Assembly (NCBI RefSeq): GCF_028751035.1
Contig: NZ_CP063533.1
Coordinates: 124,001-188,000 of the forward strand
Length of the DNA stretch: 64,000 nt
Reading direction: 5' to 3'
Source: Helicobacter winghamensis ATCC BAA-430
GTDB taxonomy: Bacteria; Campylobacterota; Campylobacteria; Campylobacterales; Helicobacteraceae
Both the position numbers and the translations under genes were made by a program. The notes below the pieces were generated by a model, which saw only the letters and a list, made by a program, of their open reading frames with translations, was not told the DNA's origin and did not search any database. Every line of letters starts with the position of its first letter. Position 1 is the first letter of the stretch. Positions 46,713 to 55,337 of this stretch are shown here, piece by piece.

Positions 46713-48402
46713 ATGATTTTTAGAAAAATAAAGAAGATTGTCAAAAATGAGTTAGATTTACTTAAAGCAAAATTAGATTTAAAATATAATGAAGATTCTG
46801 TCCTATCTTTTAGAGATTTTATTCTACAAAAAAAAGAAAAACTACCAATACAGAAACACTCTTTCTTGCTTTTTTCTTATGAGAAACACTTGCCAGTTTT
46901 TGGTGTTTCAAATTTAGGGGATTACATTCAAACAATAGCAACAAAAAAAGCTTTGGATTCTCTCTTTTTAGAATGTTCTTACAAATTTCACGATAGAGAT
47001 TCCTTATTAAGCTATAGTGGGGGGGGGGGTAATTACTCCTGTTGTTATGCAAGGTTGGTTTGCGCATTCAACGCATTTTATTCCTAATAATGAAACTTTG
47101 CCAATTTTTGTTGGAACGCATTTTAGTCAAGAGATTTATAAATTTTTAGGATATTTTAATGCTTATTATCCTTGGTTTTTTGAAAACAAGACAATAGGTT
47201 GCAGAGATCTTTCAACTTTGGAGTTTTGTAAGAGTTTAGGGTTAAAGGCTTATTTATCGCGTTGCCTTACTTTAACATTGCCTAGGCGAAATCAAAGTAT
47301 TGTGGGAAATACGATTTATTTGGTGGGTGTTCCTAAAGAAATGTTGCCATACTTGCCAAAACATTTAAGAGAAGATGCGCAGAAGGTAGAACAGCAAAAC
47401 ATAAAATGTGAGAACTCTTTAGATTGGAAAAATATTTATACGCAAAGTGAAAGTTTGTTAGAGGTTTATAAAACTCAAGCTAAACTAGTAATTACTTGTG
47501 CATTGCATTGTGCGGCACCATGTTTAGCTATGGGGATTCCTGTGGTTTTGATTGCAAAAGATAAAGAAAGCCTTGATCGTTTTTCTGCTGTTAAAGGGAT
47601 TTTACCTATTTGGACATTTGAAGATTTAAAGGCTGGCTGTGTCAATTTTTCTCCTACAAGTTTAGATATAGAATCTTTGAAGAAAGATATGCTAGAGAAC
47701 TTAAAGTTTAGCACGCAAAAGGAAATGGGAGAAAAAATTGATGAAGAAAATCTTTGTGCAATTAGAGAAAGAATAGCAAATTTTAAAGTTTCTAAAACTA
47801 GTGATTCTATGTCTTTTGTTGATGAGAGTGCGGGGGGGGGGGCATTTAGAGAAACAAGTATAAATACTTGGAAAAGTAGCTTTAATTATGATGTAGAGTT
47901 TAAGCAAAGATCACAGATATTATTAGATTTGCTATCTCAAGAAGAAAAGAAAAATTTAAGATCTGTTCTAGATTTAGGATGCGGGATACAATATTTTAAA
48001 GATGTTTTACGCGAAAATGGACTAGCTCCTATATATTGTGGGGTTGATTTATATCCACACAAAGAAGATAATATTCTTTGTGATTTCAATAAGGGTGAAT
48101 TTCCAAATTTTTCTAAACAAGGTTTTGATTTAATTGTCTGTGCTGGATTGTTTGAATATATTGTAGATTTGCAGGGTTTGGTCAATAAGATTTGCGCTTT
48201 ATCTCCCAATCATATTTTATGTAGTTATAATTTTGATGGCATCAGCTTACAGAATTCTATTTGGGTAAATCGTTTGGATCAGAAAAGTCTTTTCAATTTA
48301 TTTTTTCTTAATGATTATTATTTAAATGATTACAAAACCCATAGAAGAAATAATCCTACGGGTTATTTTTTGTTTTGTAAAAAAGAAAAGATGGGAAGAT
48401 AG
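46713..48402 (+). CDS. polysaccharide pyruvyltransferase-like / SAM methyltransferase fusion, phase-variable, currently OFF
   Basis: Two frames join into a 562-residue protein if the G11 run at 47019-47029 has 10 (or 13) Gs. The N-terminal part (about 1-350) has GVSNLGDYIQTIATKKAL, GGGVITPVVMQGWF and a late ALHCAAPCLAMGIPVV, as in the polysaccharide pyruvyltransferase family. The C-terminal part (about 390-560) is a class I methyltransferase: VLDLGCGIQYFKDVL, YCGVDLYP, CDFNKGEFP and VCAGLFEYI. A second tract, G11 at 47832-47842, encodes the glycines joining the domains. Predicted role: late decoration of a surface glycan, with substrate unknown. Confidence 0.8.
47019..47029. repeat. G11 homopolymer in the pyruvyltransferase-like domain, OFF length
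   Basis: After codons L-S-Y-S, eleven Gs lead to a stop 24 codons later. Ten or thirteen give GGGVITPVVMQGW and the full protein; twelve gives an immediate TAA. Confidence 0.95.
47832..47842. repeat. G11 homopolymer at the domain linker, ON length
   Basis: The run is in frame at eleven (SAGGGAFRET). Ten gives HLEKQV then stop, twelve gives GI then stop, so loss of frame removes only the methyltransferase part. Confidence 0.95.
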
Positions 48403-48474
48403 TTGTTTTATCTCAAACAAGAAATTTTATTTTATTGGGTAAATAAACATTTAATAAACACGGAATGAAGTTTT

Positions 48475-49776
48475 TTAAAGCATTTGATTAAATTTTTGTG
48501 TGCTAAATTTCTCAAAGTTTTTTTTGATTTTAAGCGCCTTTAAAAACACGCTTAATGCTCCCTTTTTATGCTTTCTAGCAAAAAGGATTGTTTCCCCTAA
48601 AATACAGCATAGCCCGAAGAGATCTTGTGGAATCTCTTTTGTTAGATTTGTATCATTTTGTGGTGTGTGAATGAGAGAGTGCAGGGCAAAATAACCTGTT
48701 AGTTTTGTGGAGAGCTTAAAGACTTCAAAGCCTAAAGATGCGAAGTGTAAATACTCTTTAATAGAAGCTTTGGATTCTAATAATTGCGTGCTAAAGCTTG
48801 GAGTGATTTTAGCATAATGCCACCAAAGATCATTGATATTTTCCCCCTTGCTATTTACATAGCTTTGTAGGAATTTCCACGGCTTTTCGCCATAGTGGAT
48901 AATCTTTGGATTCTTATAGCTTTCCATAAATTCCGCCCTAGTGCAGTTTAGGCGGTGCTTTTGCTCATCTTTACAAATCGCAATACAAAAGCTAATAGAA
49001 GAAAAATTATAGGCAATGGGGAGCTTTAAAAGCTTTTCTTTAGGAATGGTAGCATTTAGCAAATCTTGATCGGCAGCTTTTATGTAATAGCATTTTTTGG
49101 CAAGGTTTTCGCATTTTTCTTGGATTTTGTGTTGTTTGTAGTTTTGTGTGTTGATTAGCAAAAATCCGGAGTTAAAATAATTATCATTGAAGTTTAAAAT
49201 CATTTTTTTGCCATTTTCTTTGTATTTGATTTTGCGCTTTTTGGTGCCCGGATCATTGATAGCCGCTACAACAAAGTCTTTTAAATCTATAGCAAAAAGC
49301 TCTCTTAAATCACAAAGGCAGAGCATATCGGAGTCTAAATAAAGGCATTTTGTAATGGAATCATCAAGGTAGGAATCTAATTTTAGGCGGTAATAGGGGA
49401 GATGATTGCTGTGAGCAGCACCTGAGATTGGGAAGTTTTCAAACTCTTTGTCGTTAATAATATGCGTTAGAATCTCGCAAGGATAGATTGTATTAAGGGT
49501 GTTTTGGAGTTCTGTGAGTTGGTTTTGAGTGGTGCTAGAGATGGAATCGCTTAGGATATGAAAAATATATCCCTCTTGGGCTTCTTGTTTGGAAAGCTTA
49601 CTAAAATCAATGTTTTGATATGCGCTAAAATAGCTATTTTTGAGGGCTTTAAAGCCTTCTTTTTGACAGAAATCTTTAAAGGTGAGTTTGGGATTTGTGT
49701 TATAAATAACACTTGTGATTAATACAGAAGCATATTTGATATAGTTTTCATCAGCACTTAAAATAATATGAAACAT
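48475..49776 (-). CDS. GT8-family glycosyltransferase (LgtC-like)
   Basis: The 433-residue protein opens with HIILSADENYIKYASVLITS and has the GT8 metal motif LYLDSDML and the acceptor-side NSGFLLINTQNY with AADQDLLNA. A C-terminal extension of about 130 residues is basic and probably membrane-associated. Such enzymes add galactose or glucose from UDP donors to LOS. No homopolymer tract is present. It is divergent from the GT4 gene at 49867. Confidence 0.9.
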   Translation of the reverse strand: MFHIILSADENYIKYASVLITSVIYNTNPKLTFKDFCQKEGFKALKNSYFSAYQNIDFSKLSKQEAQEGYIFHILSDSISSTTQNQLTELQNTLNTIYPCEILTHIINDKEFENFPISGAAHSNHLPYYRLKLDSYLDDSITKCLYLDSDMLCLCDLRELFAIDLKDFVVAAINDPGTKKRKIKYKENGKKMILNFNDNYFNSGFLLINTQNYKQHKIQEKCENLAKKCYYIKAADQDLLNATIPKEKLLKLPIAYNFSSISFCIAICKDEQKHRLNCTRAEFMESYKNPKIIHYGEKPWKFLQSYVNSKGENINDLWWHYAKITPSFSTQLLESKASIKEYLHFASLGFEVFKLSTKLTGYFALHSLIHTPQNDTNLTKEIPQDLFGLCCILGETILFARKHKKGALSVFLKALKIKKNFEKFSTQKFNQML

Positions 49777-49866
49777 TGGAATCCTTTTGTGAAAATTATA
49801 GCAAAATATGATAGGATTATGATTTTAAAGGCAGTTTGCGCCAAGTTAGTTTATAAAGTGAGCAAG

Positions 49867-50988
49867 ATGAAAATCTTATTAGTTATTGATGATGTAAGCA
49901 TTTTTGGGGGAGTAGAAAGAGTTGTTGCTAATCTTGCCAATGCGTTTTTGGAGCAAGGCGATGAAGTTTGCGTATATAGTCTATTTTGTAAGTCCCAGAG
50001 CTTACCTTATGAGTATCCTAATATTGTTTTCCACTCTCATACTTCAACTATTGACCTTAAAAAGCCTAAAAATAAAATGGGTAAAATTTTGCGTGAAATT
50101 TTACGCATTTTTGTTCAACCTGTTAATGCATTAATAGAATGTAAGAATGCTTGGAGTTTTAAAAAGTTTATCAATGAATATCAACCCAACTTTATTCTTT
50201 GTAATGAATGGACAAATGCACTTGTTAAAACATTGGCAAAAATGCCAAATAGCGTTAAAGTGGTGCATTGCTCTTTTGATGCTTATTTGCAATGCGGCTT
50301 AGAGTTAGCGGGTTTTAAAAATGTTGCTTTATTGACTTTTCAAGAGATAGAGCAATTTCAAGCAAAATACCCTTCAAGCAATTTTTATGTGATTCCTAAC
50401 TTTTTGCCTAATATTCCAAACGCGCAAACAGATTATACACAAAAAGTTGTGCTTAGTGTGGGGAGAATGAGCCTTGATAACCAAAAAGGGTTTTTGCGTC
50501 TCTTGGAAATATGGAATCTTATAATGCGGGATTCCGCCTTTAAAGAGTGGAAACTTCATATTGTGGGGGGGGGGGAGTTAAAGCCACAAATTGAAGCGAG
50601 AATTAAAGAGCTAAAGCTTAGTGATTCTATAAAGCTTAAGCCTTTTACAAAAGAAGTGGAGAAAGAATATTTGAGTGCTAGTATTTATGCGATGAGTAGC
50701 CATTTTGAAGGCTTGCCTATGGTGTTATTGGAGGCTAGTTCTTATGGGCTTCCTTGTGTATCTTTTGATATTAAAACAGGTCCTAGAGATATAATAGAAC
50801 ATCAAAAAAGTGGATTTTTGATTACAGATAATGATTTAGAGGATTATGCAAAGCATTTAAAAATCTTAATGCAGGATAGCAATTTAAGAAAAAATATGGG
50901 TATGCAATCCCAAAGAATTGCGCGTGAGAAGTTTAGCAAGGAAGTGGTAAGGCGACAATGGGCGGAGCTGTTTGGCAAAATAGGATAA
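49867..50988 (+). CDS. GT4-family glycosyltransferase, phase-variable, ON
   Basis: ATG 49867 starts the conserved KILLVIDDVSIFGGVERVVANLANAF; the frame extends upstream to 49768 across the divergent gene start, which is unlikely. The 373-residue product has LSVGRMSLDNQKGF and FEGLPMVLLEASSYGLPC with donor-binding glutamates. A G11 run at 50565-50575 encodes the conserved IVGGGEL loop and is in frame; ten or twelve Gs truncate within a few codons. It is a close paralogue, in the C-terminal half, of the GT4 at 45518. Confidence 0.9.
   Translation: MKILLVIDDVSIFGGVERVVANLANAFLEQGDEVCVYSLFCKSQSLPYEYPNIVFHSHTSTIDLKKPKNKMGKILREILRIFVQPVNALIECKNAWSFKKFINEYQPNFILCNEWTNALVKTLAKMPNSVKVVHCSFDAYLQCGLELAGFKNVALLTFQEIEQFQAKYPSSNFYVIPNFLPNIPNAQTDYTQKVVLSVGRMSLDNQKGFLRLLEIWNLIMRDSAFKEWKLHIVGGGELKPQIEARIKELKLSDSIKLKPFTKEVEKEYLSASIYAMSSHFEGLPMVLLEASSYGLPCVSFDIKTGPRDIIEHQKSGFLITDNDLEDYAKHLKILMQDSNLRKNMGMQSQRIAREKFSKEVVRRQWAELFGKIG
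50565..50575. repeat. G11 homopolymer in the second GT4 gene, ON length
   Basis: The tract encodes VGGGE of the nucleotide-sugar domain and is in frame at eleven. Ten gives S then stop; twelve gives GVKATN then stop. Confidence 0.95.
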
Positions 50989-50992
50989 GAAT

Positions 50993-51919
50993 ATGCAAGC
51001 TAGAGTTTCTATTATTATTCCTGTTTATAATGTTGAAAAATATATTGCAAAATGTTTAGAGTCTTGTATTCATCAAACTTTAAAAGAGATTGAAATTATT
51101 ATTGTGGATGATTGCGGAAATGATAGAAGTATAGAAATAGCAAGGGAATATGCAAGTAGGGATTCTAGGGTAAAGATAGTTTATAATAAAGAGAATTCCA
51201 AACCTTTTGCTTGTAGAAATCTTGGGGCAGAGATTGCTAGCGGAGAGTATTTGTGCTTTTTGGATTCTGATGATTTTTTGGATTTAAATGCATGTGAAAT
51301 TGCCTATAACGCTTCTAAAGAAAGTTATTATGATTTGGTAAGTTTTGGGGCATATTATTTGAAAAATGGAAAGAAGACGCCTTTTATTGAGTATGATGAG
51401 ATAAATTTTGAAAATGTGGGATCTTTTTGTAAATGGTATTATGGGTTGAAATATCCCGTGTGGAATCTTTGGGGCAGGTTAATCAAAAGGGAGAAGTATT
51501 GTTTGGCTGTGGAGCGATTAGAGGTTGATGGCGTTAAATTGATGATTGCTGAAGATGCGTTAGTAATGTTTGCTGTTTTTAATTTGTGTGATACCTTGGC
51601 TTTTATTTCTGAAGTTTTATATGGATATTGCTACAATGAAGAATCTCTCACAAATTGTGAATCTTTGGAAAATTTAAAGAATAAAAGCGATGGATTTTTT
51701 CATATTATAGAAATTATGGAAAATTTTATTGCAAATAATTATTGCGATAAAAGATTGGCGAAGTATTTTTTGTTACAAATGAAACAAGAACATAGAATCA
51801 TAAAATATAGATTAAAAAAATATAATAAATCATTAACAATATTTGATATTATTTTTAATAAAATCAAAGGTAGATTTTATATTTTTAGAAGAAAGATGAG
51901 AGTTAAATTTATGATATAA
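50993..51919 (+). CDS. GT2-family glycosyltransferase
   Basis: The 308-residue protein has the GT-A fold motifs SIIIPVYNVEKYIAKCLESC, IIVDDCGNDRS and CFLDSDDFLD (metal-binding DxD), then a helical C-terminus rich in lysine and arginine suited to membrane contact. It follows the GT4 gene by four bases and overlaps the convergent GT2 gene by 11. The sugar is not predictable. Confidence 0.9.
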   Translation: MQARVSIIIPVYNVEKYIAKCLESCIHQTLKEIEIIIVDDCGNDRSIEIAREYASRDSRVKIVYNKENSKPFACRNLGAEIASGEYLCFLDSDDFLDLNACEIAYNASKESYYDLVSFGAYYLKNGKKTPFIEYDEINFENVGSFCKWYYGLKYPVWNLWGRLIKREKYCLAVERLEVDGVKLMIAEDALVMFAVFNLCDTLAFISEVLYGYCYNEESLTNCESLENLKNKSDGFFHIIEIMENFIANNYCDKRLAKYFLLQMKQEHRIIKYRLKKYNKSLTIFDIIFNKIKGRFYIFRRKMRVKFMI

Positions 51920-53168
51920 ATCTTTTATAAATATTATAAAATTTAATAATTTTTAAAGGAATTTTTATAGGGTGTCTAAAGCACTCTTTGATAAAAAGAT
52001 ATGGAATCCTTTTTTGAATTTCTTTATAAATATTTAATTCTTTTAGTTCATTAATAATATTGCCAAAATCTCTAGTAACAAAACTAGAATCAAAGTAATT
52101 ATAAATAATATAATCTTGTAAATTGGCAGATATTTTCTTTTGTATTTCTAAATTATTTATAAGTATTTTAGAAGCCTTGTAAATATTGATTCCAACTTTA
52201 GCTTTACAATATGCTTTAAAGTATTCTTTTGTCGTTGGGAGATTTGGGATATATTCTTGGGTTGGATTGTCTGTTGCTGTGGTGATTGAGTTAGGGCGGA
52301 TTCTGTAATGATAGCCTTGAGCATTGTGATAGTAAAACTTGCCTTGTAACATAAAAAGAATGCTTCCAAAATCCGTATCTTCAAAAAGGATTCCGTGATA
52401 AAAGCGAAGATGGTAGAGGTTTAGCATTTTTGCATTAAAAGTGCCTGACCAAGCAAACCAAATAGGATAGTGCTTTAAGAGCGATTTAAAGGTGTTTATT
52501 AGGGTGTCACAGGAATTGGTGGGCAAAGGTTTAAAAGTGTTAAATTTGGAATCGTAAATGTTTTGTTGTGTAGATTCTATATATTCTATTGGGGCATTTC
52601 CTATGATTGTGATTTCCGGGTTTTTAGTAAAAATATTGAGATTATTTTCAATATAATCTAGGGATAAAAAATCATCAGAATCTACAAATTGCACAAGCGT
52701 ATCTGGCAACTCTTGAAGAATTAGGGAGTGAATATTTTGTAAATCTGTGGTGATAAAATTTGCTCCCCCATTATTATGTCTTGTAAAGTGTTTTTCAATC
52801 GTTTGAGTTGGGATTGTTTGAAAATCTGTGTGGGTTGTAAAAGCTTGCGTTAGGGACTTAAGGGAAGTGCTTTGTAAAGAGTTTTCTAAAAGTTGCCTTA
52901 GTGGAGTGTTTTTTAGAAGTTCTAATCCCATATTTCTAGCACTGCTTAAACCGCCATTAGGCTTTGAGATTACAAGTATTCTCTCATCTTTTGTCGCATA
53001 ATTTAGGGCAATCTCTAGGCTGCCATCTGTGCTACCATCATCAACTAAAATAATGTCAAGATTTTTATAAGTTTGGTTGATAATAGAATTTAAGCATTTT
53101 TTTAAATAAGGCTCAACATTGTAAATAGGAACAATGATTGAAATGCAAGGATTGTATGTATTTGCCAT
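51909..53168 (-). CDS. GT2-family glycosyltransferase with an internal insertion
   Basis: The 419-residue protein begins CISIIVPIYNVEPYLKKCLNS and LVDDGSTDGS. The GGLSSARNMGLEL helix, which normally leads into the DxD strand within about 10 residues, is instead separated from QFVDSDDFLS by about 70 residues rich in Thr, Gln, Leu and Ser. The rest (YHYRIRPNSIT) is normal for the family. The insertion may modify acceptor recognition. Function should be sugar transfer in the same glycan locus. Confidence 0.88.
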   Translation of the reverse strand: MANTYNPCISIIVPIYNVEPYLKKCLNSIINQTYKNLDIILVDDGSTDGSLEIALNYATKDERILVISKPNGGLSSARNMGLELLKNTPLRQLLENSLQSTSLKSLTQAFTTHTDFQTIPTQTIEKHFTRHNNGGANFITTDLQNIHSLILQELPDTLVQFVDSDDFLSLDYIENNLNIFTKNPEITIIGNAPIEYIESTQQNIYDSKFNTFKPLPTNSCDTLINTFKSLLKHYPIWFAWSGTFNAKMLNLYHLRFYHGILFEDTDFGSILFMLQGKFYYHNAQGYHYRIRPNSITTATDNPTQEYIPNLPTTKEYFKAYCKAKVGINIYKASKILINNLEIQKKISANLQDYIIYNYFDSSFVTRDFGNIINELKELNIYKEIQKRIPYLFIKECFRHPIKIPLKIIKFYNIYKRFIS

Positions 53169-53176
53169 CTATATGC

Positions 53177-54748
53177 TTACTCTGCCACGGCGCAAGCTCT
53201 AGTTTCGCGGATAACGCTAACCTTCACTTCGCCCGGATACTGCACGCTAGATTCTATATCCTTTGCGATGTCTTTAGCTAAGAGATAGGCTTCATCATCA
53301 TTAATGTCTTCGGATTTTACAATCACGCGCACTTCACGCCCAGAGTTAATTGCATAAGCGTGCAAAACGCCCATTTTAGAAGTAGCGATTTTTTCAATTT
53401 CGCTCACGCGCCTTAGATAGTTTTCTAGCACTTCGCGCCTTGCTCCGGGACGTGCTGCTGATAGTGCATCTGCTGCACAGACAGCTGCTGCTTCAACACT
53501 TTTAATCTCTTCATTGCCGTGGTGAGAGAGAATTGCATTTAAAACCACAGAGGGTTCATTGTATCGTCGTGCAATTTCTGCTCCAAGCTCTACATGGGTG
53601 CCTTTAAATTCATGTGTGCGAGATTTGCCTATATCATGGAGCAATCCTGCCCTTGTTGCAAGCAAGCAATCCCCACCGAGCTCAGCAGCAATAATACCAG
53701 CAAGGTTGGCAACTTCTAAGGAATGTGCGAGTGCATTTTGTCCATAACTTGCGCGATAACGAAGCCTACCAATGAGTTTTTTGACTTCTGGATGGATTCC
53801 ATTAATGCCTAGATCTAACACTACTTGTTCGCCTTCTTTGTAAATGCTTTCTTCAAATTCATTGAAGCATTTTTGATAAATTTCTTCAATGCGTGCAGGT
53901 TGGATTCTGCCATCTTCCAGCAAGCGATTTATTGTTTCTACTGCAATCGCGCGGCGGTAGAGATTGTGTGAGCTTACAATAATCACATTTGGCGTATCAT
54001 CAATGATAATATCCACGCCACAAATCATTTCTAAAGTTTTAATATTGCGCCCTTCTTTTCCTATAATGCGTGCTTTTAGGTCATCGCTTGGCAAGACAAT
54101 ACTTTGGATTAAGCGCTCCGCTGCAAACTCTCCTGCAAAGCGTGAAGTTGCCATGGCTAAGATATAGTTTGCTTTTTCTTTGGCTTCTTGTTTTGCCTGT
54201 GTTTCTTGCTCTCTAATAATTCTTGCAGCTTCTAGTTTGGATTCTTCTTTTATGTGTTCTAAAAACATTTGTTTAGCTTCATTTTTGGTGAGATTTGCCA
54301 CTTTTGAGAGAGTTTGTGTAAGTCCTTCAAGCTTAGTGTTATAAGCTGTCTTTAGTCTTTTAAGGGATTCTTGTTCTTCAAAAAGTGCATTGCGATCTTT
54401 GCTTAACAAATGTTTTTCATGTTCAATCTTGCATACTTCCTTTTCTAGGCGTTGAGATTGCGCCAACTTTTCTTTTTCAAAGAGCAAGAGATTTGCTTCG
54501 TGTTCTTTGAAAAGCCTATTGCTTTCTTTGTCAGCATTTAGCTTGGCTTCTAGCTCAATATCCTTTGCCTTAATTTTAGATTCTTGGAGTAATTTTTCTG
54601 CTTCATATTCTATTGCTTTTGCTTTAGCATTTGCTTGTTCTATTTGGACTTCTAGTTTTGCGCGTGAGAGTTTGCGTGAAATAAGATAGCTACCTCCGCC
54701 GGCGACTAGAGCGGAGAGAATAGAGCTTGTAAGAACCCATATTACCAT
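53177..54748 (-). CDS. rny: ribonuclease Y
   Basis: RNase Y is a membrane-bound endoribonuclease that starts mRNA decay. The 523-residue protein has an N-terminal membrane helix, a long coiled coil (about 30-200), a KH domain (IGKEGRNIKTLE and VDIIIDDTP) and an HD domain (LLHDIGKS and LSHHGNEE). ATG 54748 is supported by AAGGAT upstream. Its first 59 bases overlap the end of the cyclo-ligase gene. Confidence 0.96.
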   Translation of the reverse strand: MVIWVLTSSILSALVAGGGSYLISRKLSRAKLEVQIEQANAKAKAIEYEAEKLLQESKIKAKDIELEAKLNADKESNRLFKEHEANLLLFEKEKLAQSQRLEKEVCKIEHEKHLLSKDRNALFEEQESLKRLKTAYNTKLEGLTQTLSKVANLTKNEAKQMFLEHIKEESKLEAARIIREQETQAKQEAKEKANYILAMATSRFAGEFAAERLIQSIVLPSDDLKARIIGKEGRNIKTLEMICGVDIIIDDTPNVIIVSSHNLYRRAIAVETINRLLEDGRIQPARIEEIYQKCFNEFEESIYKEGEQVVLDLGINGIHPEVKKLIGRLRYRASYGQNALAHSLEVANLAGIIAAELGGDCLLATRAGLLHDIGKSRTHEFKGTHVELGAEIARRYNEPSVVLNAILSHHGNEEIKSVEAAAVCAADALSAARPGARREVLENYLRRVSEIEKIATSKMGVLHAYAINSGREVRVIVKSEDINDDEAYLLAKDIAKDIESSVQYPGEVKVSVIRETRACAVAE

Positions 54749-55337
54749 TATTAATATCCTTAAATTTTAGGCTGGCAAAAGGAGAAATAAAACAATCTGC
54801 TTGTAAATCATAAGGCTGTGTAATTGCGCATTGCGCTAGATTTAATGCACGGCATATAAAAATTGTTTGTGGTTTTGTCTTTAAAGTGCTAAAAAATCTA
54901 TCATACATTCCTTTGCCAAATCCTATGCGTTTAAATGTTTTATCAATTCCAATCACAGGGACAATTGCATAATCAAGTTTTGAGATTTTAAAGGATGAAT
55001 TACTAGGTTCATAAACTCCAAAAGCCCTTTTTTGTATTGGAAGTCTGTATTTTACAATTTTAAAACTGATACCCTGCATAAAAGGTAAAAAAATTTGCAC
55101 CTTTTTTTTTCTTTTGTAAATGTATAAAAGTTTTTTGCTGTTAAATTCTATGGGTAAAGGATAGTAAAACAAAAGATTAACAGGTTGTTTCCCTTTGTGT
55201 TTAGAAAGTAGGCGTTCAAGCTCTGTTTTTAGAGCATTTTGGATTCTGTAATCTAGCCGCAATGTGTTATTTTGGTGTGAAATTTTTGTAAGATTGTCTT
55301 TAAAAACTTTGCGATAATTTGCCTTTAAATCAGACAT
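54690..55337 (-). CDS. 5-formyltetrahydrofolate cyclo-ligase family protein
   Basis: The enzyme converts 5-formyl-THF to 5,10-methenyl-THF. ATG 55337 gives 215 residues. The ATP/substrate motif appears as GFGKGMYDRFFS, preceded by VPVIGIDKTFKR. A short Arg-rich tail (SSRRRR) arises from the long overlap with rny. An A9 run encodes KRKKK near residue 80 but is in frame. It overlaps the upstream membrane-protein gene by eight bases. Confidence 0.88.
   Translation of the reverse strand: MSDLKANYRKVFKDNLTKISHQNNTLRLDYRIQNALKTELERLLSKHKGKQPVNLLFYYPLPIEFNSKKLLYIYKRKKKVQIFLPFMQGISFKIVKYRLPIQKRAFGVYEPSNSSFKISKLDYAIVPVIGIDKTFKRIGFGKGMYDRFFSTLKTKPQTIFICRALNLAQCAITQPYDLQADCFISPFASLKFKDINNGNMGSYKLYSLRSSRRRR

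Noticed and set aside
42848-53168. Firm claim of ganglioside mimicry
   Set aside because: Only a CgtA-like gene is present. No sialic-acid synthesis or sialyltransferase gene is in the window, so the claim would go beyond the evidence.
55102-55110. T9 (A9 coding) run in the cyclo-ligase gene as another phase switch
   Set aside because: It is in frame, encodes a lysine cluster in a housekeeping enzyme, and is ordinary for an AT-rich genome.
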